Positions 8,413 to 19,179 of a DNA stretch of 64,000 nucleotides are shown one piece after another. Source of the stretch: Aspergillus flavus. Its lineage: Eukaryota > Ascomycota > Eurotiomycetes > Eurotiales > Aspergillaceae. The DNA lies in NCBI RefSeq assembly GCF_009017415.1, contig NC_092406.1, positions 5,828,001 to 5,892,000 on the forward strand, read 5' to 3'. Numbering within the stretch: the first letter of the stretch is position 1; the number at the start of each line of letters is the position of its first letter. The notes below the pieces were generated by a model. That model was given only the letters and a program-made list of their open reading frames with translations, was not told the DNA's origin and did not search any database. The position numbers and the translations under genes were made by a program.

Positions 8413-9819
8413 ATGCGCCAAAGTATTATCCTGTCCTTGCTCTTGCCTTGCCATTCTCTTGCTACTCCTATTCCCCAGACCGAGCCCTCGTACATGCCAG
8501 AACCAAATCAAAGAGGTACATTTGGATTATTCTGGAGCTGTACAAGTACACTTATTCTTTGTGTATGGACCGCAATCCATCCCAATGTCGTACCTATAAG
8601 GAAGTCATCGGCCACACTATATTATAAATCAGTCCTGATGTTAATGGCTTTCCTTTGTCCCGAATTCATGTTATGTATGGCTGCGACACAGTATTTCAAA
8701 GCAAATAAGGTTCATCGCGCTTGGCTCGAGGCCTGGAAAGGCAAGAAGGAACGAAAGCTGCTTGGAATGTCAGGCGCCTTTTTCGTCGTTATGGGGGGGT
8801 ATGCTGTTGACTCAAGCAACCAAGATGCTGGACTGGTTACTACCATCAGCGCAGATGGATTTATTAGCCTGCTGGAGAACAAAATCATCCCGACACGCAT
8901 CCAGGACCGTCGTCTTTCTAAGTCGTATTTCGAACGTTACACCATTAAGGACAAGGGAAACTCGAGTAATCTCGCCAAAACTATCGTACTCGTGCAAATT
9001 ATGTGGATGATTGTGCAACTCATAGGACGACTATCTGCAGGTTTACCTGTCACACTTCTTGAAGCCCATGTCGCCATCCAGATCCCCTTTGCTGCCGTTA
9101 CATACGCGTTCTGGTGGTCGAAGCCATTGGACGTCGATGAGCTGATTTTCCTCCCACTGGATGGAGACGCGATGCAAGGACACGATGTTAGAACAGAGAC
9201 TCGATTTAAACGTCATGGTCAACCTTTCATCACCGAGAGAACGAGTCACCACTCAGTGATTCATATGCTCTTTCGCGTATGGTATGATATCACGGTATAT
9301 TTCGATTGGCAAGCAGAGTTGGTTTCAGCCAGTACCGCGGTTCTGAACGCTGGTCTACATGTAATAGTGTGGAACTCGCACTTTCCATCCCCGACAGAAC
9401 GTTTATTGTGGCGTCTCTCTGCTATTGGAATAGGGCTGTCCCCCATACTGGTATACTTGGCTATTCGGAAGAAGGGTATTGAGCCCTACGCCCTCCGATA
9501 CTTTTATGAAGCGCGGTTGATTGGCGGCAGTTTGCGAAGCCAAATAGTCGATTTCCTAAGTGGTTTTCGGAGAACATTCCAGGATGCATGCGATCAGGTG
9601 GATCTACTAGACCCAGAGGACTCAACAAAAAGGGATGGGTGGCCCGATTGGATGCCCGTCTGGTGTCGATTTATGTTGTTGTCAATATTCGTTAGTAGCT
9701 TGCTCTTATATGGGTTCTCCATGCTGTACCTAATCATAGAGGCTTTCATCAGTCTCCGGAGTTTGCCAGTCGGTGCATACTCAATTCCTCGGTGGAGCAA
9801 TATCTTCCCTCATTTTTGA
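8413..9819 (+). CDS. Predicted multi-pass membrane protein with signal peptide (fungal-specific family)
   Basis: The chosen start is the ATG at 8413. The frame is open upstream to 8359 but has no earlier ATG, and this start gives a clean signal peptide (MRQSIILSLLLPCHSLATP). The product has 468 residues. After a short lumenal stretch comes FGLFWSCTSTLILCVW and IHPNVVP. A hydrophobic segment LMLMAFLCPEFMLCMAA follows near residue 70, and more hydrophobic segments lie near 190-210, 217-236, 305-325, 340-360 and at the C-terminus (FMLLSIFVSSLLLYGFSMLY). This is a widespread uncharacterised fungal family that I know by its LFWSC...CVWTxIHPN signature. No catalytic motif is seen. No intron is needed. 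The function is unknown. Confidence 0.7.
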   Translation: MRQSIILSLLLPCHSLATPIPQTEPSYMPEPNQRGTFGLFWSCTSTLILCVWTAIHPNVVPIRKSSATLYYKSVLMLMAFLCPEFMLCMAATQYFKANKVHRAWLEAWKGKKERKLLGMSGAFFVVMGGYAVDSSNQDAGLVTTISADGFISLLENKIIPTRIQDRRLSKSYFERYTIKDKGNSSNLAKTIVLVQIMWMIVQLIGRLSAGLPVTLLEAHVAIQIPFAAVTYAFWWSKPLDVDELIFLPLDGDAMQGHDVRTETRFKRHGQPFITERTSHHSVIHMLFRVWYDITVYFDWQAELVSASTAVLNAGLHVIVWNSHFPSPTERLLWRLSAIGIGLSPILVYLAIRKKGIEPYALRYFYEARLIGGSLRSQIVDFLSGFRRTFQDACDQVDLLDPEDSTKRDGWPDWMPVWCRFMLLSIFVSSLLLYGFSMLYLIIEAFISLRSLPVGAYSIPRWSNIFPHF

Positions 9820-10230
9820 GAAAATATGGGAGGAAAATTACGTCTAATTGATCGGAACAATTGGCTTGGCTTCCTTGATATGATGTTACGCGTAATTGGT
9901 TCAAAGTATCAGTATAATTAGTTATGTCCACATATGAGTTTACAATATAACCCTACTGTACCTTACCCTACCAACCCTACCTTACCCATCACAATAATCC
10001 CACCCAAATCCCCAACTCACCAAACCTCCCCTATGCAAGACAAACCCCACATAAAACAGCATAAAACAACACAAATTAGTAAAGTGACGTAACCCCCTCA
10101 TCCAAACGCAATAAACTTCAACCACGGTACATGTACCGCCTCCCCCGCACCTTCAACTGAAGCCCCAAAAGTACAAACTACACCAAGACCCAAGTACCAC
10201 CTAACAACTCCTACAACTTGAATTCTCAAA
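9820..10230. other. Intergenic
   Basis: It holds the 3' end of the membrane protein gene and the C- and A-rich promoter of the metallo-beta-lactamase gene (CCCTAC/CCAACCCTACC stretch around 9950-9985). No ORF of note is seen. Confidence 0.5.
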
Positions 10231-11351
10231 ATGTCCAACTCACTAGATCTAACAATCTGCTCGACCTGCGGAACACAGTATCCCACAACATCCGAATCAA
10301 CGTGTAAAATCTGCGACGATCCGAGACAGTTTATTCCTGCTACTGGGTATCTATATCCCTCCTCTCTCCTTCTTTCTATCCATGAACATAATTGAGGTAT
10401 ATATTTCCAAAAGAAAAGAAAAGAAAAGAAAAGAGAGGGACTTGTAGTACCGATACATACATATCATGTATTATGTTTACAAGGAAACAGGTCCATTTAC
10501 TAACTATAAAGCTGAAGACAATCCTGGACAACACTCCGCATCCTCCAAACCACAAAACAATATCACAACGAATTCACCCCAGACACAATCCACAAGAATC
10601 TAATTTCCATTCACACAGTCCCAAGAGTGGCCATCGGGCAACGGGCCCTTCTCTGTCGTACAGCCACCGGTAATCTCCTGTGGGATTGCATCACCTATAT
10701 CGATGACGAGACCGTTTCCAAGATCAATGAGCTAGGCGGACTGAAAGGGATAGTTATTTCGCATCCACATTTCTATACCACGCATCTTCACTGGGCGGAG
10801 ATCTTCGACTGTCCTGTTTATCTTGCGCGGGAGGATAGAGAGTGGGTGGTTTGCCCCGGGGAGAGACAGGTTTTTTGGGATTCGGGACGGTTGTCAGTTC
10901 CTGGGGTGGAGGGTGATTTGGTGGCTGTGAAGACTGGGGGGCATTTTCCGGGGAGTTCGGTGCTTTGGTGGAGGTCGTTGGGGGTGTTGTTGGTTGCGGA
11001 TTCGATTGGGGTGGTGCCGAGTGGGATTTATCATGTTGGGAGGTTGCCGGGGACGGTGTCCTTTACTTTTATGTGGTCTTATCCTAATATGGTCTGTCTT
11101 TTCTTGGGTTTCTTGGATTTTGTGATCAGTTGTTTGGTGTTTGCTGACGGGTATAGATACCTCTGCCTCCGAATGAAGTGCATAATATCTGGAGGGCCGT
11201 TAAGGATTTGGATTTCGATGATATCCGTGGTGGTTTCATGGGAACAGAGGTCAACGGCAATTGCAAACAGCGTGTGCTGGAGAGTGCTCAGATCTTTGTC
11301 AAGTCCATGGGACATTTCAACCATGCAATTCGTGAGGAACAGTGTCCTTGA
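10231..11351 (+). CDS. Metallo-beta-lactamase-fold protein with N-terminal zinc-ribbon-like motif
   Basis: Three exons join in frame: 10231-10346, 10518-11091 and 11157-11351, encoding 294 residues. Intron 1 is unusually long for the window (171 nt, GTATCT...TACTAAC...GAAG); intron 2 is 65 nt. Exon 1 encodes two Cys pairs (CSTCGTQYP and CKICDDPRQF), a small zinc-ribbon-like start followed by FIPATGQSWTTL. The MBL core shows SHPHFYTTHLHW in place of the classic HxHxDH, then TGGHFPGSSVLWW, VADSIGVVPSG and a C-terminal MGHFNHAIREEQCP. This matches a fungal family annotated only as MBL-fold hydrolase. Substrate is unknown. With an altered first metal motif (HPHFYTTH), metal binding may differ from glyoxalase-type enzymes. 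No targeting signal is seen. Confidence 0.8.
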
Positions 11352-11509
11352 AACGAGCGCTATGTATATAAAAACAGCATGTACAGACTTGTAGAATGAA
11401 CAAAAACCACCGTCCGTCTCCAACGACCCAATCAATGGGTTAACAATAATGACTGTTCAGCCAAAGCACCAACGCAGATACTCAAAGCACCGCTAAGAAT
11501 AATGCAATA

Positions 11510-12379
11510 TCACAGGTCCGAAAATGGCCGAACTGAAGTCGTACTCCGACCTCTCGTACAATGCGGCGTCATAGACAAATTATTACCATACGACCCTTCA
11601 CTGATAGAATACCTTCCAGAATAGCCCTCCGTCGACCGAGGCGACCTTGATCCCTCCTCTATTATCATGATCGTAGGGGAGTCGTTCATCAGAGGCAGCC
11701 CAACAGAGTCCATAGACAACGGCCGACCGACAGGACTCAACTGCTGTCTCTCAGGCCTGGATGCAGTGTACTCCGGGTTCAAAGTAGATACGCTCTCCTG
11801 GTTCACGCTAGGAGACTCGGTATGAGTGACGGATAAACTTCTTCGTTCTTCATCTTCGTTGGCGCCGAGTAACTGCTGTGCACTGCTGCTTTCGCTTGCT
11901 GCATGTGCTATCCCTGGGCGTTGAAGACTGGGAGGAAAAGCTTCCACGCCGCGGCATGATCCGCACTGCCACAGACGAAATCCAGTTGGTATACAAGGTG
12001 AGGTATGAATAAGAGGGCTCCGCATGTCAGACGATGTCCGATTCTCGTCTGCAGGGCCATCAACCAATGGAAAATGTGCTAACTCAATTGCATCCGGGAT
12101 TGTGGGCGAGCGGAAGACTCCCTCGGGCATGATGGATAAGAAAATATTGATAATAAGCTGCTCTCTGCGAATGACAGCGCGAGTGACTGGGCTTTTCAAG
12201 GGTCGTTTCCGGCTTCTGTCAAGGCGAAATAGGAATACTACAGCGTGGAGAAGCTTCAGGGTTATGAGGGCACCCAGAAGAGAGAGGACTTCACCGGTGC
12301 TGATAGTGATGGGGTTGTTGGGGGGAAGAGTAGACTCTTCGTCGGTGTGGGTTGCCATAAGAGCGGATGGAGTAGGCAT
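11510..12379 (-). CDS. Hypothetical single-TM, serine-rich protein
   Basis: This 289-residue single-exon frame starts at the ATG at 12379. One hydrophobic segment (about residues 29-51, VLSLLGALITLKLLHAVVFLF) is followed by a basic patch (RLDRSRKRPLK). The rest is Ser/Pro/Glu-rich and probably disordered, with phosphorylation-like SP sites. The topology suggests a short N-terminal tail, one membrane span and a long cytosolic tail. I recognise no family. It is convergent with the MBL gene, whose stop is about 160 bp away. Confidence 0.55.
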   Translation of the reverse strand: MPTPSALMATHTDEESTLPPNNPITISTGEVLSLLGALITLKLLHAVVFLFRLDRSRKRPLKSPVTRAVIRREQLIINIFLSIMPEGVFRSPTIPDAIELAHFPLVDGPADENRTSSDMRSPLIHTSPCIPTGFRLWQCGSCRGVEAFPPSLQRPGIAHAASESSSAQQLLGANEDEERRSLSVTHTESPSVNQESVSTLNPEYTASRPERQQLSPVGRPLSMDSVGLPLMNDSPTIMIIEEGSRSPRSTEGYSGRYSISEGSYGNNLSMTPHCTRGRSTTSVRPFSDL

Positions 12380-12744
12380 TGCTGGAAATGAGTGTGTATA
12401 TCAGAAAGGATGTCAAATAGGCTGATAGTTATGATCAAGAAAACAAAAGGGGGGCTTGAGATTTGAGAACGTCTATGAGTATGAGGAACTGCCCGCTCAC
12501 GTAACAAGGAAAGAGCAACTGGGCACAACACCCCAGTCACAGTCAGTCTTTACAGCTTTCGGTTGGAACTTATTCAATCAAGTAGAATGGCGTTCACGTT
12601 CTGGAAGCCAAGTATCTAGTCTGTTGATGAAATTATAATCGAACTGCTAGGTGCAGCCGGAGAGAGATGAAGTTCCTATATCCATAATGACTTAGTCTAT
12701 TCCTACTGCCGAACAAGACCAGCAGATGTATCATATCCTCAACA
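12380..12744. other. Intergenic between two minus-strand genes
   Basis: Promoter region of the single-TM gene and 3' region of the next gene. No further signal is seen. Confidence 0.5.
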
Positions 12745-13545
12745 TCAGCAAGGTATATCCTCCGAAGCAAGGAGCACCCAATCCTCCCCCGGCCCTTCCA
12801 TACTCAGAGAGTGAGTCGGTGTCCACTGCACAGAACTGCCCGGTTTCGATAACGATGTAGAAACACCGAACCACCCTTTCCTCAATTCATAGAAGTGGAA
12901 CTTAAAAGAAGGCGTCACGTTGCCGGGTAAGCACATCAAACAGTAGTTGTCCGTCGAAACGCACACAAACCGGCGTGCGTTGTCCGGTTCGATCAACATG
13001 AGCTGGATAACATCTCCACCGACTAGGACCAGAGGTTCTCCATTTTCAGGGCAAATTTGAACGCGGAATTTCGAACGGTTCGATATAGAAACATTCACTT
13101 CGACTGCACCGGGAGACACAAACCACCACTCTGGTGTATGTCGGTTGCGGATGTAGTAGCATCGATTGTTGATGTTGCCAGAACTATTGTCATCTGAAAC
13201 ATAGGTCGGGTTGACGGTTATCTGGCCGGTAAGGGGACCGATGAAGAGTTTTCCTTTCAGATAATTTTGAGCTGCCTCGGGGATTTGCCCGTTCGTGCCC
13301 TTGTCGATGTCGCTGACGAGATTGTTCAATAACGAGATGGTATCGTCGTAGGTTGGGTCGATCGACCAGAATGTGGGGGAGTAGTAGGTTGTTTTAATTG
13401 GAGTATGACCCAATGCCCTCAAGGGAGTGTGCTGTTGCAGTTGTCGGTAGAAATAGTCCGCAGCCTCCCGGCTAACGGTGGTGAGGACATGAAGGTGGTT
13501 GTTGTTGAGAGCGCCTTTCGCTGCTATATGGACATAGTATGGCAT
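12745..13545 (-). CDS. Hypothetical protein, 266 residues
   Basis: The start is the ATG at 13545 (MPYYVHIAAKGALNN); upstream extension of the frame has no ATG. The single exon encodes a globular-looking, beta-rich protein without signal peptide or membrane segment. Notable parts are an N-terminal HLHVLTTVSREAADYFYRQL and a C-terminal half rich in Val, Ser and Trp (EWWFVSPGAVEVNVSISN, MLIEPDNARRFVCVS). I do not recognise a family; a jelly-roll or lectin-like fold is possible but not supported by any motif. Confidence 0.55.
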   Translation of the reverse strand: MPYYVHIAAKGALNNNHLHVLTTVSREAADYFYRQLQQHTPLRALGHTPIKTTYYSPTFWSIDPTYDDTISLLNNLVSDIDKGTNGQIPEAAQNYLKGKLFIGPLTGQITVNPTYVSDDNSSGNINNRCYYIRNRHTPEWWFVSPGAVEVNVSISNRSKFRVQICPENGEPLVLVGGDVIQLMLIEPDNARRFVCVSTDNYCLMCLPGNVTPSFKFHFYELRKGWFGVSTSLSKPGSSVQWTPTHSLSMEGPGEDWVLLASEDIPC

Positions 13546-14286
13546 CTTGAGCCTCTCAGGCGTGGGATGACAGAGGAAAGACAAGTAGTGATGGATAGCG
13601 AGAAGTATCTAGTAACGACTGTTGTATAGAGATAGATGGTGAGCACTATGAAGGTGTGGTACATTTCATTGAATGGATGAGGAATTCGACTTTTTAGAAC
13701 TTCTCCGTATCGTTCACAATCGCTCTTTCCTTCTCATACGTCCCTTGTCGAGAGGAGGAAACTAGGAAGAACGCCTGTACTAGTATGAGGCGGAAGGAAC
13801 ATCGTGTCTCTCGAATACATAAATTGGCTCATGCGATGGTCACAAGGTAAGAAAGACAATGGAGGGAAACGTCAAAATTAATATACTGGTCTGCGCTGCT
13901 ATGGTCTGGTGTTCACACCGTTGATTATGAATGTGCATATTATGATCCTGAATTCTAGCCTGTATCAACACGAACACGATCGAGTGCTTTTGATTTGAAT
14001 TATGCATGGTAAGAAGCATCATCGCCAATAGCCAACAAGATATGTGGAAGAGAAGGGAATCGCTATTGGACATCGCAGGTACATGGTATTGTAAGGAGAA
14101 AGAAAACCAAAATTTACAGCCTCATCCACCCTTTGTCCGATAATAAACATGTTGTAAAATCAAGTCATCGTGCGTATGCAAGGACGCTAGGCATAACATA
14201 CGTAGAATCATAAAATAATAGAAATTTGTGAATGGCAGAAGTCGTAATGTCGTAAGGAAGTATTGGCATCCACTCGTCAAGCAAGA
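13546..14286. other. Intergenic
   Basis: Promoter of the preceding minus-strand gene and 3' UTR of the large disordered protein. No ORF that looks coding. Confidence 0.5.
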
Positions 14287-17200
14287 CTAGTAGAGAGATT
14301 CCTCGTCGACCTGGTCAGGGCTTGCTCGATATTGACTTCGCTTCCTTCGGCTAGGACTGCTATATTGGCTGCCCGAATTTAGCGGACGAGGCCCAGTAGG
14401 TTTACGGGGAGGCGGTGTGCTGCGTGGGGAAGAGAGTAATGCAGAATTCTAATCATTCAGTCAGCTTCTCTTCAATACTAAATACCCTCGACCATAGTAG
14501 ACTTACCCGCGAAGCAACGCGATCCACGTACGATCGCTCATCGTCCTCCTTGACCTTTGGCGGCCGCTCAGGGACCAATGGACCATCATCCTTAATCTTT
14601 GGGGGTCTCGGTGGACCAGTATGTCGAGAGCTGGCCTCTGAGTAGCCCACATCCGAGATAGGGGAGAGGCGGCTGGCGCCACTGCTGTGTCGCGGATTGG
14701 GGTTCCCAGCTGACAAGCTCGGATTCGAATTCCACTGGTCCGAGGGGGCACCAGACGGCATCCCGTAGATCTGAGCTTGTGTTTCTAGCTGAGACTGGTA
14801 TCGGCCAGTAGGCCCCTGGCGAGGCTGAGGATGTTGAAGATCCAGACTGCCTCGGTGAGCTCTGTACTTCGGAGCTTCCGAAACCTGGGAAGGAACCAAA
14901 GGCGAGGGGGGCCGGTTCTCCTGCTGTTGATCATCCAGAGTGTAGGTCGACCGCAGTCTGTCATCGCCTTGCGGATCGTACCAGTCAGCGGCCTTGTACG
15001 GTCCCTGGATATCGGACCCTGAACGCGAAGCATCGAAAGACGGGCGCTCCTTGCGGCCTGGCTGGATGCTATTGCGGATATTGTCTCCCATGGAAGATGC
15101 CGTGGTTTTAGACCAACGGGAAATCTTGGGAAAGAACGAGGAGCTGCTTGACTTGTGCTTCTTGGACTTCTCATTTGTCTTCGGGGACGTTTCATTACTG
15201 AGAGCGCCAGAGGCCATGGGTGCCCGAGGTGGTGTGGAGGCCGAGGAGGGTCCAGCCCTGTCCTGTTGGTCGTTTGTCGGGTTCGGGCTCAAGAACTTCC
15301 CACGCTCGTTGAGTTCCATCTCCTCATCGGCTTCTGGAACAGTGCTGACACGATGTTCAGAATCTCTCCGCAGTCCATTACCACGAGATTCCGGCATTGG
15401 CCGAGAAGAAGTTGACAGCAAGTACCCGGAATGGTCGGGGGAAGAAGTTCCAGCATGTCCTTCGGGCTCGTAGCCTTCTGGATCTACACTGGCAGACCGA
15501 GGTCCGCTGCGGCCCAGCCTCTCGTCTTGACCGTCGCGGAGTGCTTCAACCTCATCCAGCAGCTGCTCGAGCATGTCCTCGATCCTGGACAGGTCGTTGG
15601 AAGACTTGAGACTGAGTCCCTTAAGTGCACGCTTGAAAACGTTCTTACGCTTAGAGCGTAGGTCTTCGTCCTCTGCAGAGGACTGGCGGGCGCTTCTGGT
15701 GCTGGCCGGCAATGGTCGAGGCCCTCCGAGAGCTCGGTATGTTCGGTCATGCTGCTTGTCACTTGCCTCCATGAGCATTCCATCCTGCTGAGCAATGAAC
15801 TTCTTCATTTCCTCGAAGGAGTTGCGCATTTCCGCTGCGCTTCTAACAAGGGTAACCAGAATCTCCGTATCACGGGCATTCCGCTGGGCGTCCCGCACAG
15901 TGAGCTGCATACGAGTCAGAATCAGTTCGCATAGTTTACTTTGTGTACCGAATTACTTACATGGTCCATGAGTGCGACAATATCTTGGGACTGGATACGG
16001 TCAATGCCCCTCCCAGTTGCACTGTCGTACAGGGGCGAGCCGACACCCTGGGAGTAGCCACTGAGTTGCCGCTGGTGACCAGACATGAACTGATCATCAG
16101 CTCCAGTAGGACTGTCGAAGAGACCCATACCATTGGTGTCCATACCACCGAACCCTTTGTCCAAAGGCTCCGGGGTATCGACACCCGGTGAGAGAGGGTT
16201 TGGGGCGGACACATAGCCCTCATCCTTGCCTGGCGGCGTTCCAAACAACGGACCTCTTGAGTACTGATGATTAAGGTAGTTATCGGGATTGTAGTCGTTC
16301 GTTTCATAGTAGTCATGACCGTAATCCGGTTGGTCACCTGACCCCGGGCCTGTATTGCCAGCGGAGCCAGCATTGTCAAATATAGGCGACTGGCCACGGT
16401 TATCTGGCGTCTGCTCATATGCCCAGTTACCTCCATGCATGCCTCCTCCGATTGGGCCTTGGATAATAGAAGGATTCGTATTGATTTCCGATTCAGAATC
16501 CGGGCTTCGGTCGGCTTCTGGACTGGGGCTCTCACGGTCATGGATGCCTTCAGAAAACATGTGCGTTGGGTCGGTCTGGTCTTCCAGTGACTGTGTAACA
16601 CTCTGGGGAGGCGACGTGGCTCCCATTCGTCGGGGAAAGGAGGTCGCGTCTGGACTGGAGGCGTCTTGACGTTGTTTTAGGGGGCTTCCTTGGCGGGATC
16701 CGTGAGGAGTCTGGTTTGCCCTTTCCACTGGCTTGGGACTTTGGCCTTCCAAACGCCGGGAGAGATCAGTCTGTGAGCGATTTGGCGCAGACTGGTTGGA
16801 CTTCGTGTCCACAATTGACGGATCAAGAAGAGAGGCTACCGCGGATTCGACTGCGATGGGATGGATAACCTGGGGGTTGGCACCGATGCCTGCAACGGGC
16901 TGACGTTGGTTTACCTTTTCCATGTAGCTCACCTCACTCTCGTCCGTAAAGCCGGTCATCCTTTTGGGGTCAGTACTTGCGGTCTCCGTCATCGATCGTG
17001 GTGACATGGCGGGGGATTCTTCATACCCAAGTTCAGCCCCATACTTGTTGTTATGTCGTAGGAATTCTTTTTGGCCTGCAGGGCTGATACCGTGAGGCCG
17101 TGATGACCTTGCAAGGTTGGTGCTTGGGGCAGATGAAAGCGAATCTATGGAGAGGCGTTGTTCCATTTCCCTCTCAGTCCCGGAAAAGTCATGTTCAACG

Positions 17201-19179
17201 GGTTGGATTGAATCCTGTTTGATGTGGGACTCGCTCTGGTTGCTCGCCACACTCTGGATTGGGCTGAGGGTGCGCCGACGGTCAGTGAATTTAGAGCCGT
17301 GACGCCCAGGATGTTCATCCAAGAGATTGGCCGCTGCAGCAGCCGCGATAGCTCCCGCGGCAGCGTCTCCTACAGGTGAAAGGCTCTGTTCGCGATAATG
17401 TTCTTCAGGATAATCGTGGAGCGAGAGGTCGTGGCTAGAGAAGTTGCTGTGTTTAAGGTCATATCGCGAATCCAACAAATCTCGATGCGGGCTGCGGGTA
17501 TCGTGGATTTCGGAGGTTTCGCGGGAACCGTAGGGCTCTGCGGTCTGTTCGGAAAGAAGCGAGTCTCTGGTCATGTCCGATTCAATCGCGCTGCGCAGAG
17601 GCATGGGCGCCACGTTGTGTTTCTGGAAGACCAACTCGGTATCGTTGAAACTGCCGTTGCCACTTCTCGGTCCACTCGGCCTTCGTCGTTCGGTTTTGTC
17701 GATGCTGGAACGAGAATCATGGTGCTTCAGAGCGGCAGCGGTCAGAGCTGACCCAACCCTGGCAGCCTTTTCAGCATCCCGCAGCCCCTTGCTCTTTTGC
17801 CGACGTAGCTTCTCCTGTTCTGTCAGTTCTGGCCGAAGTCCCCATTTGACGTAGCTAGCTTCGGTTGGTGCGTCGCTGGGTCTGCGGTCTTGTTGCGAGG
17901 GAGCTGGCTCGCCGGAAAGGACTATACCCTCGTCCTGGTCATCCTTATTCAGGACGACGGTAGGCCGTGTCACGTCGGGAGCGCTGGCATGCTTGGAGAG
18001 GCGTCTTCCGAGCTCGTCCCGCGATGGGGTGCTCCCGGACGAGTGGGATGTATTCATGTCCCGTTCAAATTTGGACGTATTGGTCATCACCTTTTGGTCC
18101 TTTTTGAGCTCTTTTAGCTCGGGCAAGATCAATCGACGGATGGCATCTTCAACGGTCTCGAGGAGCTTTGGGTTGTTGATCGATGACTTGGAGGTGCCAG
18201 ACCGGAAGGAATACTGATCGCCAGATTTACGGTGGGCGGACAACGCCGACGCGCTGAGCAAACTCGGATTCGGACTCATGTCTTCGTCCGGGTACACCGA
18301 TAAGCGAGATCGAGACTTGGACTCTGGTTCGTGGAAGTCGGCAGTGTCTCCCTTTTTCCGTTGGCCTTTAGAAGTCTCACGGGGATCGTTACTCAGCTTC
18401 TCCGCTACTCGATGAGCGATGCGTTCCGTACTCAGGCTGCGGCTTCTTTGTCGCCTGGGTGTCTGGAGATAGTCTTTGTATTCCGGACTGTGCTCGCGTT
18501 CTCGCGATGAACTTTGGCTGCGTTTTCGTCGTATATTGGAAGAGGAGGCTTCTAGCATGCTATCCGCGGGCATCGAGGAGATGTCCGAGGTAGGCTGGAA
18601 ATACCTTGTGTCGCTAGACAGCTCACTGCTCTGGTCGCGATTCACAAGCTCGATTTCCACGGGTGTATGACCAGAGGGCTGCTGGTTCTCATCGGTACCT
18701 GAGTTGAAAGAGCAGATGCTATAATCATCACTGGACTTGTTGTTCTTGGATGGCGAGCTAAAAGAAATCCGGCGCGAGTAGACGGGCTTGCGATTCCCGT
18801 TGGATTCAGTAATCTGGATGTGATCTTTTGAATCCTTACGCTTCCGGGAATTTGAAGGAGTGACTCGAACTCGGACACTGGGTCGGGAGACCAAGGAGCC
18901 AGAACCCTTCCCGCCCTCGAAATATTCGATGAGCAGGGAGGTCTGGGAGTGCTGCGCTGACCGGGACAGTTTGGATTCGTCCCCGTGGGTACGGTTCTTG
19001 CGCCGGGTGGAGATAGTTACGGGACTGCCGTCGTCCGGTATGGAGTACGACGTTTTGTCTGTGCGTCGAGATACGTCAGTTGCCAAATCAGTCCCTGTTA
19101 CGCTACCTCCAGTGGTGGTAGTGTCGACAATAGATTCAGTGGGTGCAGGTAAGATCGGTCTGCGGGTGTCGACACCCAT
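14287..19179 (-). CDS. Large disordered protein with conserved C-terminal coiled-coil region (fungal-specific)
   Basis: Three exons join in phase 0: 19179-15961, 15904-14507 and 14448-14287 (introns 56 and 58 nt with GTAAGT donors), giving 1592 residues. The start is the ATG at 19179; the frame extends 30 nt upstream without an ATG. Most of the protein is Ser/Pro/Arg-rich, charged and of low complexity, with SR- and SP-type sites. The join at intron 1 reads MDHLTVRDAQRNARDTEIL and leads into a conserved helical segment (VRSAAEMRNSFEEMKKFIAQ), the best conserved part of this Pezizomycotina family as I remember it. A second helical piece (IEDMLEQLLDEVEALRDGQ) follows. It may be a scaffold or cell-cortex/nuclear protein, but no function is shown. 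Confidence 0.75.
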